From the NCBI RefSeq assembly GCF_000425705.1, contig NZ_AUDY01000009.1:248001-312000 (forward strand): a stretch of 64,000 bases of DNA, written 5' to 3'. Position numbers and translations under genes: made by a program. This stretch comes from Halobacillus kuroshimensis DSM 18393 (GTDB lineage Bacteria > Bacillota > Bacilli > Bacillales > Halobacillaceae). Under the pieces are notes generated by a model, which worked only from the letters and a program-made list of their open reading frames with translations, made no database searches and was not told where the DNA came from. Shown here piece after piece: positions 17,587 through 25,488 of this stretch (positions within the stretch are counted from its first letter, which is position 1; each line of letters begins with the position of its first letter).

Positions 17587-18963
17587 ATGGATGTATGTAA
17601 ACAGTGCGGTCACGAAATGAGCAGGGAGGAAACCTTCTGTACGGAATGTGGTGCACCCAAGGATGCTCCGCTGACCCGGTCGGAAGCAAAGGCTCCGAGA
17701 ACACCGATGACGCGGAAAAAGAAAATCACGCTGATTTCGATAGGTGCGGTTTTGGCTGTACTGCTGACCGCTCATTTTATTTTGTCATCGATGCTTGACC
17801 CGACAACGAAGATTCGGGCCATGGATCGTGCAGTGACGAATAATGATGCGGCAGCTTTTGTAAGTGAACTGTCTCTTGATGAAAAAGCATGGCTGAATGA
17901 AAAGGAATACCTGCAGTACATGAAGGAGAACGACTGGGAGACCATCCGTGAACAGATGCTTGACGCTGTCAGCGGCCAACAGCGGTTCGATACCATCATC
18001 CGTGATGAATACGGCAGTCCGCTTTTGTCTGTCAAAAAAACAGCCGTGATTCCCGGGATGTACAAGACATATGAGATCGAAGCGGTTCCAACGTCAATCA
18101 GGTTCTTAACGAACATGGACGAGGCTTCCTTTACAGTCGGCAAAGAAAAAATCACGGTGGAGAATGCGGCCGAAGACGAAGGGACTGCCAAAGCCTACCC
18201 TGGTGTGTATAAGGTGGAGGGAGAGGCATCGAACGAATATGGTACGTTCAAAGAGACGTGGGAATACCAGGTGCTGGCGGAGGAGTCTGACTATTACATG
18301 GAAGTCTATTTTGAAGGCTATACGTATGATGTCGATACCAACCAGCCGGACGCGGTTCTTTTTGTAAATGGAAAGAGTACGAAGAAAACGCTGTATGAGC
18401 TTGGAGTGATCGGCCCTGTGCCGGACGGAAATAAACTGGTGCTTCATGCGGAGTGGAAGAATGATAAAAAAGAGGTGGTTAAATCCGAGCAGGTCCGTAC
18501 GGAGGATGGCGACTACTGGGGTGAGCTGAATTTTTATTTTGAGGAAGAACTGGAGGAACCGGTCTTTGAATACGTACCGGAATCGGATGACTCCGAACCG
18601 GCCGAGGCTCACGTGCTCGATTTCCGGGAGGTTTATGAAGAAGCCTTGAACGCGGAGGATTTCTCGATGATCGCTTCTTTTTTAGAGGAAGACAGCCAGG
18701 CGTCCGAAGAGTTCCGGGATTATTTGGACGGGATCTCAGGCAAAGGCTTCACCTATGAGTTCACGGAAAATAACATTGTAGAATCCGCTGCTTACGGTGT
18801 GGATGGGTATGTGGTGACGACAGATGAAGCGTTTATCTTTACCAATGCAGACGGGGAGAAAACGCACTACGAGCGGACAAAGGATTACACCGTTATCAAA
18901 GACGGCGACAGCTGGAAAATTGAAGAGGTAGCGATCAATGAGACCAATCGTTCAGACGGATGA
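17587..18963 (+). CDS. Zinc-ribbon, membrane-anchored extracytoplasmic protein (TcaA/YvbJ-like)
   Basis: A 458-residue protein with an N-terminal four-cysteine zinc ribbon (Cys4, 7, 18, 21), one membrane helix at about 46-66, and a large extracellular part with the repeated NTF2-like and immunoglobulin-like layout of TcaA/YvbJ proteins. ATG 17587 is chosen because GAGGGAGGT lies just upstream; longer frames up to 17482 lack a ribosome site. In staphylococci TcaA is a cell-envelope protein linked to glycopeptide sensitivity and wall teichoic acid attachment; whether this one does the same is unknown. It is followed after 25 bases by another zinc-ribbon membrane protein. Confidence 0.8.
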   Translation: MDVCKQCGHEMSREETFCTECGAPKDAPLTRSEAKAPRTPMTRKKKITLISIGAVLAVLLTAHFILSSMLDPTTKIRAMDRAVTNNDAAAFVSELSLDEKAWLNEKEYLQYMKENDWETIREQMLDAVSGQQRFDTIIRDEYGSPLLSVKKTAVIPGMYKTYEIEAVPTSIRFLTNMDEASFTVGKEKITVENAAEDEGTAKAYPGVYKVEGEASNEYGTFKETWEYQVLAEESDYYMEVYFEGYTYDVDTNQPDAVLFVNGKSTKKTLYELGVIGPVPDGNKLVLHAEWKNDKKEVVKSEQVRTEDGDYWGELNFYFEEELEEPVFEYVPESDDSEPAEAHVLDFREVYEEALNAEDFSMIASFLEEDSQASEEFRDYLDGISGKGFTYEFTENNIVESAAYGVDGYVVTTDEAFIFTNADGEKTHYERTKDYTVIKDGDSWKIEEVAINETNRSDG

Positions 18964-18988
18964 CTTCTAATGAAGGGAATGGGATGAT

Positions 18989-19762
18989 ATGCATTGTGCG
19001 ACATGCGGAAATCCATTGAATGAAGATAGTAAGTTCTGCGGAAAATGCGGTGCCTCTGTTCTTGCGGAGCATGCATCGGCATCGACGGTCGAAGCGGCCC
19101 CATTGCCTCCGCAGAAGGATTATACAGCTACAGCAAAGCAGACAGGGCGGCAGTTTTACCGCTTTGCGCTTCAAGCGCTGCAGGAACCGTTTCGGGCCAG
19201 TCAGCGGGTGGATGGCTCGCAGCGGACGAATGGTTTCATCGCTTTGCTGCTGCTCGCTTTTCTTATGCCGTTCTTTTCGTACTTAGCGGCGAGAAACGCG
19301 GCGCGCGGCCTGTGGGCCTTCGGTGAGTCCGTACCAGATGTATTCTTTGGTGTGCTCGTCCTTCAGCCTTTCCTTTATCAACTGCTCTTTTTAGCGGTGT
19401 TTATCGCGGTCAACCTTGGTGTAGGCAAATGGATGCGGGTGGAGATCACTTATATGAGCGTCATGGCGAAATACGGGTCGCTCGTCATTCTTCCTGTGAC
19501 CGGTCTTCTTGCCGCCAATCTATTTATGCTGCTATCGATGAATACGGTTGGGGCTTTTTTCTTTTTTGTCAGTATTGCGTTATACGTAACGGCAAGTACG
19601 GCCCTTTTATTCTCGATTCATTCGGGTGGGGAGGCTAAAGGTCTGGATGTGTTTTACGGCGTTGTGATGACGAGTGTAGCGATGGCGGTTTTCTTTTTGA
19701 TCGTGATGATGAGTATGATTGACCGGATGATAGGGGAAATGGGTGTGCCGTATGGATGGTAA
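18989..19762 (+). CDS. Zinc-ribbon polytopic membrane protein
   Basis: A 257-residue protein with a zinc ribbon (Cys3, 6, 17, 20), a Ser/Ala linker, then five predicted membrane helices from about residue 75 to the end. Very likely cotranscribed with the TcaA-like gene and of related envelope function. No specific family is recognised. Its end is followed by a bidirectional terminator. Confidence 0.75.
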   Translation: MHCATCGNPLNEDSKFCGKCGASVLAEHASASTVEAAPLPPQKDYTATAKQTGRQFYRFALQALQEPFRASQRVDGSQRTNGFIALLLLAFLMPFFSYLAARNAARGLWAFGESVPDVFFGVLVLQPFLYQLLFLAVFIAVNLGVGKWMRVEITYMSVMAKYGSLVILPVTGLLAANLFMLLSMNTVGAFFFFVSIALYVTASTALLFSIHSGGEAKGLDVFYGVVMTSVAMAVFFLIVMMSMIDRMIGEMGVPYGW

Positions 19763-19857
19763 ATGAAGAAAAAATCATGATTAAATAGAAGAAGGGATGA
19801 AGAAGAACTCAGTTATTCACTTTTAGATCCTGTTTAAGATTGTTTTGAAGAGTGAAA

Positions 19858-19891
19858 ACCCCCCATATTCAAAGGAATATGGGGGGTGTTT
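19858..19891. terminator. Bidirectional terminator between convergent genes
   Basis: A perfect 13-bp stem (19858-19870 with 19875-19887) with a 4-base loop. T-rich tracts follow on both strands, so it can end both the zinc-ribbon operon and the minus-strand regulator/peptide transcript. Confidence 0.9.
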
Positions 19892-19938
19892 GAAATGGCC
19901 ACAAAGCTTTATGTAAGGAACAGCAGAAAAACCTTCAT

Positions 19939-20085
19939 TTAATTACTCAACGGAAGTTCATCACCATTCGGGGTGGTTTCAGACACTCCAGGTTTTCCAA
20001 TTTCAACAGAATCCGCCGTCATGGTTGAAGCTGGACCGGCCATGAACACAAGGACCAAACTAAAGATCAACAATAGTTTCTTCAT
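19939..20085 (-). CDS. 48-aa secreted signalling-peptide precursor (PapR/NprX-like)
   Basis: A short gene below usual ORF limits. It encodes 48 residues: MKKLLLIFSLVLVFMAGPAS as an export signal, then a polar segment and a C-terminus reading GDELPLSN. GGGAGGGG sits six to ten bases before the ATG at 20085, and the gene begins 24 bases after the HTH-TPR regulator stop on the same strand. This is the layout of PlcR-PapR and NprR-NprX, where a secreted precursor is trimmed to a 5-8 residue peptide that is reimported by an oligopeptide permease and binds the TPR domain. PapR is also 48 residues and ends in a DLPFE-type motif; the C-terminal DELPLSN is suggestive. An internal GKPGVSE could instead be the signal, as in NprX SKPDIVG. 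Confidence 0.8.
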   Translation of the reverse strand: MKKLLLIFSLVLVFMAGPASTMTADSVEIGKPGVSETTPNGDELPLSN

Positions 20086-20109
20086 GATTTCCCCTCCCTG
20101 TTGAAGTAG

Positions 20110-21363
20110 TTAGTAGACAGCGACTGGATTGCTGTCGAGCGCTAATTTATAGTACTCAGCTGCTTTTTTATACCCTCCTTTTCCTTCATAGTATTCTCCC
20201 AAAAATCGGGAATACCTTTGTATTTCCTGATTTTTCTGTTCTTTTTTTAGAGAAGGCAGGAACGTTTTTTTGACATAGATTTCCCACTCTTTTTCGGATT
20301 GAAAGAAAAAAGAATGGAAGAACCAGTACTCTTTTGTGTGGATATTGTCTTCAGGAAGCTGCTTTGCCACCTCAAGATGTTCGTTCAAGTACTTCATGCA
20401 GGTATCTTTTTCGTTCTCCTGATAGTAAATGAGGACCAGCAGCACAAGGGATTTCATATAACTGGTGCTTATTTTTTTCTTGTAGTAAAGAGCATTTTCT
20501 AACTGGTCAAGAGAAATTTGCCTTTCCCTCTTTCTTAAATGCATCGTGGCGATATTATGATAAATGATTCCTAAATGATCTTGATCTCCAATGTCTCGTG
20601 CGAGGCTTTCCGCTTTCTCAAAGTTGGAGAGGGAGGAGGGGACATCTCCCAATCGGCTGTAGCAAATGCCAAGGTGGATGTGTATCTTTAAACACTGTCT
20701 GGATTTGTAGTTGTTTTGAAACAGGAGTAAAGCGGATTGAGCATAAGAAAAGCTTAAGGTCTCATTTTGAGACACATATAAGGTCAGGGCGTAAAGGAAA
20801 TATAGATCCGCTTGTTCCAATTCGCTTAAATCCACCGAGGAATACTCGGACAAAGCTTTCTCAAAATGTTCTTTTGCGATCATGGGTTGATTCTTCACCC
20901 AATAGTAGTTTCCAAGGTGTTTGTAGTAAAAGAAGCGGTTGCGGGATGTGAGAGTATCGTGGATGTCATTGATAAATAAAATGGAATCATTAATATCATC
21001 AAATGCTTGAAGGATGATGCAGGCCCTTACCCTTTTTATATGATATTCAGCTTGAAGGTTGGTGTTAGTCACGGGGGTTATGAAAGACTTCAGCTCCTGG
21101 TAAATCTTTTCGGACGCCTGCTTATCGTTGTTCAGTAAGGGCTCTTCCCATTGACGGAGGAGTTTTTTTAATTTTTCTTCATTTGCTTGTATTTCATCGT
21201 AATTCACCCCCACCCTTTCCAAGAGCAGCATAAGGGTTTCCGGTTCTACAGTGGTTTTGTTGTTTTCAATTCTTGATAAGTAGGAGGGGGAAACAATAGA
21301 TTCTGAGACTTCTTCCTGACTCATGCCTTCTTTCAATCTAAAGTATTTTAATATTCTTCCCAT
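20110..21363 (-). CDS. HTH-TPR peptide-responsive regulator (RNPP family, NprR/PlcR-like)
   Basis: About 417 residues: an XRE-type helix-turn-helix at 1-60 (LKEGMSQEEVSESIVSPSYL, SRIENNK) followed by some eight or nine TPR-like helix pairs to the C-terminus. Length and layout resemble NprR (about 420 aa) more than PlcR (about 285 aa). Such regulators bind a reimported peptide through the TPR groove and switch DNA binding. ATG 21363 is preferred with GAAGAG upstream; GTG 21369 is in frame. The gene is divergent from the bacteriocin-like operon at 21605, with a 241-base shared region holding a perfect palindrome, and is followed by a tiny secreted-peptide gene. Regulation of the operon by this pair is inferred. 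Confidence 0.88.
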   Translation of the reverse strand: MGRILKYFRLKEGMSQEEVSESIVSPSYLSRIENNKTTVEPETLMLLLERVGVNYDEIQANEEKLKKLLRQWEEPLLNNDKQASEKIYQELKSFITPVTNTNLQAEYHIKRVRACIILQAFDDINDSILFINDIHDTLTSRNRFFYYKHLGNYYWVKNQPMIAKEHFEKALSEYSSVDLSELEQADLYFLYALTLYVSQNETLSFSYAQSALLLFQNNYKSRQCLKIHIHLGICYSRLGDVPSSLSNFEKAESLARDIGDQDHLGIIYHNIATMHLRKRERQISLDQLENALYYKKKISTSYMKSLVLLVLIYYQENEKDTCMKYLNEHLEVAKQLPEDNIHTKEYWFFHSFFFQSEKEWEIYVKKTFLPSLKKEQKNQEIQRYSRFLGEYYEGKGGYKKAAEYYKLALDSNPVAVY

Positions 21364-21460
21364 ATCCACTCTTCAACACTTCCTTCTCTCATATTGCGCA
21401 ATAGGATGAAAAAATCGAGAAAAACAGCCCTTTTCTTCCATAACATGCGAAATACATCTT

Positions 21461-21475
21461 TCATGGTTACCATGA
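21461..21475. promoter_or_regulatory. Perfect 15-bp palindrome, candidate operator of the HTH-TPR regulator
   Basis: TCATGGT-T-ACCATGA is a perfect inverted repeat in the divergent region, about 100 bases from the regulator start and 130 from the precursor start. A direct repeat TACCAT (21468-21473 and 21476-21481) overlaps its right arm. Confidence 0.55.
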
Positions 21476-21604
21476 TACCATTTATCTAGGAAATAAGTGT
21501 AAGAGAAGAAAAGCAATTTTGAAGGGGGGGATACCACAAAGGAGGTACCTGTACTGTATCTGGTTGGCTCATGCTTTGTACGATCATTAAAGGAGGAATA
21601 ACAA

Positions 21605-21949
21605 ATGAAAGTAAAGAAGCAATTGATGGCAGGTTGTATGGCATTAGGGTTATTTGTTGGAGGGACGACAGCCACATCCGCTTTGGCTAGCACAGATGAT
21701 ATCGAGTCCCAAACAACTCTGGAAGTGAAGCAGGTTTCTGAAAATGGAGCCGAGCCGGAAGCTATTCCAGCAGTGGTGGGAGCTTACGCTCTTAAAGGAG
21801 CAGCAGTAGCAGGAGGAGCTTTTGTAGCGGGCGTGACAGCCAAGGCTGGTGCTGATGCGTATGACTGGGCGAAAAATCAGATTGGTGGAAACGATGTAAT
21901 TAAGGGAGAAAGCGATTATGAAGATGTGAAAGTCGTCTTTGATCAATAA
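21605..21949 (+). CDS. Secreted bacteriocin-like peptide precursor
   Basis: A 114-residue precursor with a very strong AAAGGAGG ribosome site. Residues 1-28 are a Sec signal ending in SALA. A short acidic propiece follows (about 29-50), then a hydrophobic Gly/Ala-rich core at about 52-80 (AIPAVVGAYALKGAAVAGGA and onward) with GxxxG-like spacing, a WAKNQIGG segment, and an acidic tail. The only Cys is in the signal peptide, so disulfides are excluded. The core looks like membrane-active class II bacteriocins or the SDP toxin of B. subtilis SdpC. It is the first gene of the operon that carries SdpA/SdpB-like genes. A hairpin after it would boost its expression. Antimicrobial or cannibalism activity is inferred. 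Confidence 0.75.
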   Translation: MKVKKQLMAGCMALGLFVGGTTATSALASTDDIESQTTLEVKQVSENGAEPEAIPAVVGAYALKGAAVAGGAFVAGVTAKAGADAYDWAKNQIGGNDVIKGESDYEDVKVVFDQ

Positions 21950-21971
21950 TACTTAGGTGAGTTATTCCAAC

Positions 21972-22010
21972 GCAAATCTCTGCCCTTTTTATAGAGGGCA
22001 GAAGATTTGC
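21972..22010 (+). terminator. Hairpin between precursor and maturation genes (attenuator-like)
   Basis: A long stem (21972-21986 with 21995-22010, one bulged A) but no proper T run. This arrangement normally lets a peptide precursor be made in excess over the downstream processing genes. Confidence 0.65.
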
Positions 22011-22028
22011 CTTTAAAGAGGTGACACG

Positions 22029-22685
22029 ATGATAAAGAAAATTGGAGTCAGCTTAATTCTTTGCGTGTTTGTTTTTCATTTAGTTATAACAGCCTTATAT
22101 CTAACTCCTTTCAACCCCGTTAAAGCAAAGTACAGTTTCGCCGTCAATGCCTATATGGAACCTTTATTTTCTCAAAATTGGAGGCTGTTTGCTCCCAACC
22201 CGGCTTCTACCAACAACCAATTCATGGTTCGGGCTCAGTTTGCCGATGGAGGTACATCAGACTGGCTTGATCTCACAACGTTTATGATTGATAAAAATCA
22301 GGCCAACCGTTTTACTCCGTATAACCGTTTAGTTCGGATCCAGAGAGGGGCCTTCACTTCCCTTTATCAAACGGATGAGGTGACGTTGAAAATATCACAG
22401 AAAATCGAAGAGAAAAACCTGGATCGAGAGGACTATGATCATCTGCTTGAAAATGAACGGACTCAGAAAAAAGATGAATATGCCCAGGAAGCTCTGAACC
22501 GATATGCTCAATCCTATGTAAGAAGTGTCTATCCAGAGAAGGATATTGAAAAAACACAAATTATCATGCAGGAAACAAAAGCTGTTCCATTTTCTGAAAA
22601 GGATAATGAGCAGTATGAAAGAGAACAGCAGCTTCATGAATTTAAATGGGTGGATTTCGTGGAAGTTTCTCCTGTATTTGATTGA
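22029..22685 (+). CDS. DUF5819 family membrane-anchored protein (SdpA-like position)
   Basis: A 218-residue protein with one N-terminal membrane helix (residues 5-27) and an extracytoplasmic domain containing the NWRLFAPNPAS signature of DUF5819. B. subtilis SdpA, needed with SdpB to mature the SDP toxin, has a comparable single-helix layout and a W-x-x-F-x-x-NP motif, so the two may be analogous. The gene sits between the toxin-like precursor and the HTTM gene, matching the sdpA-sdpB order. A possible part in peptide maturation is inferred; no catalytic residues are evident. Confidence 0.75.
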   Translation: MIKKIGVSLILCVFVFHLVITALYLTPFNPVKAKYSFAVNAYMEPLFSQNWRLFAPNPASTNNQFMVRAQFADGGTSDWLDLTTFMIDKNQANRFTPYNRLVRIQRGAFTSLYQTDEVTLKISQKIEEKNLDREDYDHLLENERTQKKDEYAQEALNRYAQSYVRSVYPEKDIEKTQIIMQETKAVPFSEKDNEQYEREQQLHEFKWVDFVEVSPVFD

Positions 22686-22708
22686 AATCTATAAAGGAGG
22701 TCCTGGTA

Positions 22709-23674
22709 GTGAAGCGCTTATATGGAATGTTAACGGAAAAAAAACATATGTTGATTGGAGCTGGATTGCTTAGAGTTTCCTTTGGTCTGCTCATCTTGTT
22801 TATGTATTTCATTCATTACTCTCAAAGAAGGTTCATCTGGGGGCCTAATGGAATGCAGAATCACGATCATCTCCAAGAGCAGATGGCTCTGACCAGTAAC
22901 TTTTCTTTATACCAGCTCTCAGATTCTCTTCTATACTTTGACATCATTTTTCACCTCGGTATCTTGTTTGCCCTCTTATTCACCTTGGGAGTGATGACAC
23001 GTTTTACTGCTATCGTTAACCTCTTGTTTGTGTGGTCATTACAACATGCCAACGTCTTGATTCTTGACGGTGGAGATAACATTATGCGGATCATTCTGCT
23101 CTATATGCTGTTTGCGAATACTTCTGCGTATTTTTCGATAGACCGCTTGAGGGCAAATAAAGAAAGCAATGCCATAGGGCATGCTCCCGTATGGAATGCC
23201 TTACATAACCTGGCCATCCTTACCTCTATTATTCAGTTATGCTTCATGTATCTATCTTCTGGAACCCATAAAGTGATGGGGGAGATGTGGACGAACGGAA
23301 CAGCGCTCTATTATATTCTCCAAGTTGGCGAATATACACATCCTTTCTTCCAAAATATGATAGCTTCTTCTGAGATTTTGCTGCTGGCAGGGGCTTACAG
23401 CGCCATTTTTGTCCAGTTGTCCTTTCCCTTTTTTCTATTAAATCGGTATACCAAATACTTTGCTATGTTCAGTGTTATCGGACTGCATATCGGAATAGCG
23501 ATTGTCATGGGACTGTTTACGTTCTCAGCTTCTATGATTACTATGCAGTTTCTGATGCTCAACGACCAGGAGTATAAAAGAGTCTATAGCTGGATAAAAG
23601 GAGCAGTTCTTAGAGTACGAAACAAATTCCAAGGAGCAAAGGTGAAGCGGTATGAAACAAAACAAGTTCAGTGA
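22709..23674 (+). CDS. HTTM-domain membrane protein, SdpB-like
   Basis: A 321-residue polytopic protein of the HTTM group (horizontally transferred transmembrane, the membrane domain also found in vitamin K-dependent gamma-glutamyl carboxylase). Around seven to eight helices are visible; LRVSFGLLIL, LLFVWSLQHANVLILDGGDN and LQLCF-type helices with SGTHKVMGEMW fit the family. SdpB of B. subtilis has nearly the same length (322 aa) and is also an HTTM protein. GTG 22709 is chosen because AAGGAGGT lies seven bases upstream; the longer frame from 22682 has no ribosome site. Likely acts with the DUF5819 protein on the exported peptide. Confidence 0.82.
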   Translation: MKRLYGMLTEKKHMLIGAGLLRVSFGLLILFMYFIHYSQRRFIWGPNGMQNHDHLQEQMALTSNFSLYQLSDSLLYFDIIFHLGILFALLFTLGVMTRFTAIVNLLFVWSLQHANVLILDGGDNIMRIILLYMLFANTSAYFSIDRLRANKESNAIGHAPVWNALHNLAILTSIIQLCFMYLSSGTHKVMGEMWTNGTALYYILQVGEYTHPFFQNMIASSEILLLAGAYSAIFVQLSFPFFLLNRYTKYFAMFSVIGLHIGIAIVMGLFTFSASMITMQFLMLNDQEYKRVYSWIKGAVLRVRNKFQGAKVKRYETKQVQ

Positions 23675-24077
23675 TCAAGCAGCCGTCATCATTTTTTACG
23701 ATTCTCATTGTCCGGTATGCTCCAAAAGTATGAGATTCCTATCCAAGTTAGACCGGGGACGAAAGTTGCAGTATGAATCGATTAGAGACAACCAAGTACT
23801 GGAAAGGTATGCTATAGATAAGACAGAGGCAGAAAAACGGATGCATACGTTTACATTAAAGGATAACCAAATGGAAAAAGGGATCTTCAGTGTGCAGAGA
23901 ATAGTGAAGCAGCTGCCCTTATTCTGGATAGCGGTTCCCATCATCCAAATATCCATATGGGCAGGGTTAGGGTCTCCTTTGTATGACTGGCTGGCCAGTA
24001 GAAGGACGATATTACCTGTTGGCGGATGTGAAGGGGATCGCTGCATGATTTCCAATGGAGAAAAGCAGGTGAAGTGA
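23652..24077 (+). CDS. DCC family thiol-disulfide oxidoreductase-like protein (DUF393)
   Basis: A 141-residue protein of the DCC (DUF393) thioredoxin-like family. The defining N-terminal motif DSHCPVCSKSM gives a CxxC pair at about residues 20-23. A hydrophobic helix occurs near residue 90-110 and two more Cys in GGCEGDRC near the C-terminus. It overlaps the HTTM gene by 23 bases. DCC and HTTM/DUF5819 proteins often occur together in other bacteria. Since the mature precursor has no Cys, the redox target is more likely one of the other membrane proteins than the peptide. Confidence 0.85.
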   Translation: MKQNKFSDQAAVIIFYDSHCPVCSKSMRFLSKLDRGRKLQYESIRDNQVLERYAIDKTEAEKRMHTFTLKDNQMEKGIFSVQRIVKQLPLFWIAVPIIQISIWAGLGSPLYDWLASRRTILPVGGCEGDRCMISNGEKQVK

Positions 24078-25273
24078 TGAGACAGTTCGACTATTCGTTC
24101 CGATACAAGAATAAAACATCTGATCAAGTAAGTGTCTGGCTGGCTAATCCACCAGAGACACAGCGGCAAACGATCCTACAAGAAAAGAAACATCCTCCCC
24201 GCCAGGAGGATAAAGACATTATCGGAAATACAATCAGTTACTATGAATTAGCCCCGGGGGAGCAGATCCAGGCTTCCTACGTTGTTGGAATAGAAAAAAC
24301 GTCAAAAAGCTCAACACCTCTTACGAAAGAAGAACGGGAGCGCTATACACGCTCAAGTCCTATGATTCCTGTTAACGAGGAAATGACTCATATGGCTTCA
24401 GCTATTACGGAACATGCCACTACAGATAAAGAAAAAGGCTGGGAACTTTTCGTCCACCTAGTGAAAAACTATTCTTATACGTTTCCGGTTAAAGCTAGAG
24501 GGGTTTCCCATTTTCTAAAAGAAAAGAAGGGAGATTGTGGCGAATATTCCTTCCTTTATGCCTCTCTTTGCCGTTCACTCGGCATTCCCTGCAGAGTGAT
24601 GGTCGGGGCCTTTGCTATGGGCCGTCATCAGGCTCATGTTTGGAATGAGATTTATATTGAAGGCGAAGGATGGATGCCGGTCGATACAAGTATGGCTTAC
24701 ACGGTGCGGAGGCAATTGTGGCGCTTCTTTTTTTCCTCTATTCGTACATTAAGCTGGAGAAGCTACTTTGGCCATTTAGAGAATCAACGGATTGTCTTTT
24801 CTATTGATACGGAGCATACCCCCTCCCCTCCCTATGTAAAGGAAGGCGGAAGTACAGAAAACGTGTATCAATCATTCCCACTAGCCGGTGAGCGGTTTGT
24901 TTGGGGGAAAAGCTCCCTGGTCGGAACCATTCCGTATTTTCAGCCTATGTATTTTTATTATCATTCAGACAAACCCTATCAACTGAAAAAGACGGAAGAG
25001 GCTTTAGGAGATTGGAACGTGAAAGAGTCCGGAAAACAAAAAGGATTTCTGCTTGCTCGAACGATCTCAGGCTATCTTGCGTTTTTCATGGCATTCCTTT
25101 ACTTGTTTACTGGTTGGGAAATTGCTAGTATTTTATTCCCTTTTCCAGCTTTGATTTATTGTCTTAGTTTTTTAGTCCGAAAAGAACGGCCGCTCTTTTT
25201 CTCACTGGCTTCGTGTTTCTTCGGAGCGGTGTCTTTGCTTGTTACGCTTGGTTTTCTTTCCGAATTTATATAA
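24077..25273 (+). CDS. Transglutaminase-like domain membrane protein
   Basis: A 398-residue protein with a central transglutaminase-like cysteine-protease fold: KGDCGEYSF places the nucleophile at Cys154, HQAHVWNEI gives the His about 45 residues later and WMPVDTS the Asp. Two to three C-terminal membrane helices (about 335-398) anchor it. No N-terminal signal is seen, so the catalytic part should be cytosolic unless the protein inserts in an unusual way. ATG 24077 overlaps the DCC stop by one base; GTG 24074 is also possible. As last gene of the toxin-like operon it could be a processing peptidase, a cross-linking enzyme or part of immunity. The family also contains plain proteases. Confidence 0.8.
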   Translation: MRQFDYSFRYKNKTSDQVSVWLANPPETQRQTILQEKKHPPRQEDKDIIGNTISYYELAPGEQIQASYVVGIEKTSKSSTPLTKEERERYTRSSPMIPVNEEMTHMASAITEHATTDKEKGWELFVHLVKNYSYTFPVKARGVSHFLKEKKGDCGEYSFLYASLCRSLGIPCRVMVGAFAMGRHQAHVWNEIYIEGEGWMPVDTSMAYTVRRQLWRFFFSSIRTLSWRSYFGHLENQRIVFSIDTEHTPSPPYVKEGGSTENVYQSFPLAGERFVWGKSSLVGTIPYFQPMYFYYHSDKPYQLKKTEEALGDWNVKESGKQKGFLLARTISGYLAFFMAFLYLFTGWEIASILFPFPALIYCLSFLVRKERPLFFSLASCFFGAVSLLVTLGFLSEFI

Positions 25274-25275
25274 CG

Positions 25276-25312
25276 AAAGCTCCTTCTCTCTATAAGGGAA
25301 GGAGCTTTTTTA
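25276..25312 (+). terminator. Terminator of the bacteriocin-like operon
   Basis: An 11-bp stem (25276-25286 with 25298-25308) followed by a T run. Confidence 0.88.
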
Positions 25313-25488
25313 TGAGCCATTTAAAGGAGTTGAGTGACAGTCATGTGTTGGAGGGAACTATAAGATACAGCTCGCAGATGATAAGCATCTATTTAATCGC
25401 AGGCCATTTCAACCGATATATAATTATCAGATTTGTTAATAACTGACGTTCATGACTTTAATATTTATAGGGAGTTGTTTAAAAACTC

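Noticed and set aside
21373-21693. Minus-strand frame of 106 codons in the divergent control region
   Set aside because: It covers the promoter and signal peptide region of the precursor gene and has no ribosome site.
21605-21949. Precursor considered as a lanthipeptide or disulfide-bonded bacteriocin
   Set aside because: The only Cys is in the signal peptide and no lanthionine synthetase is present.
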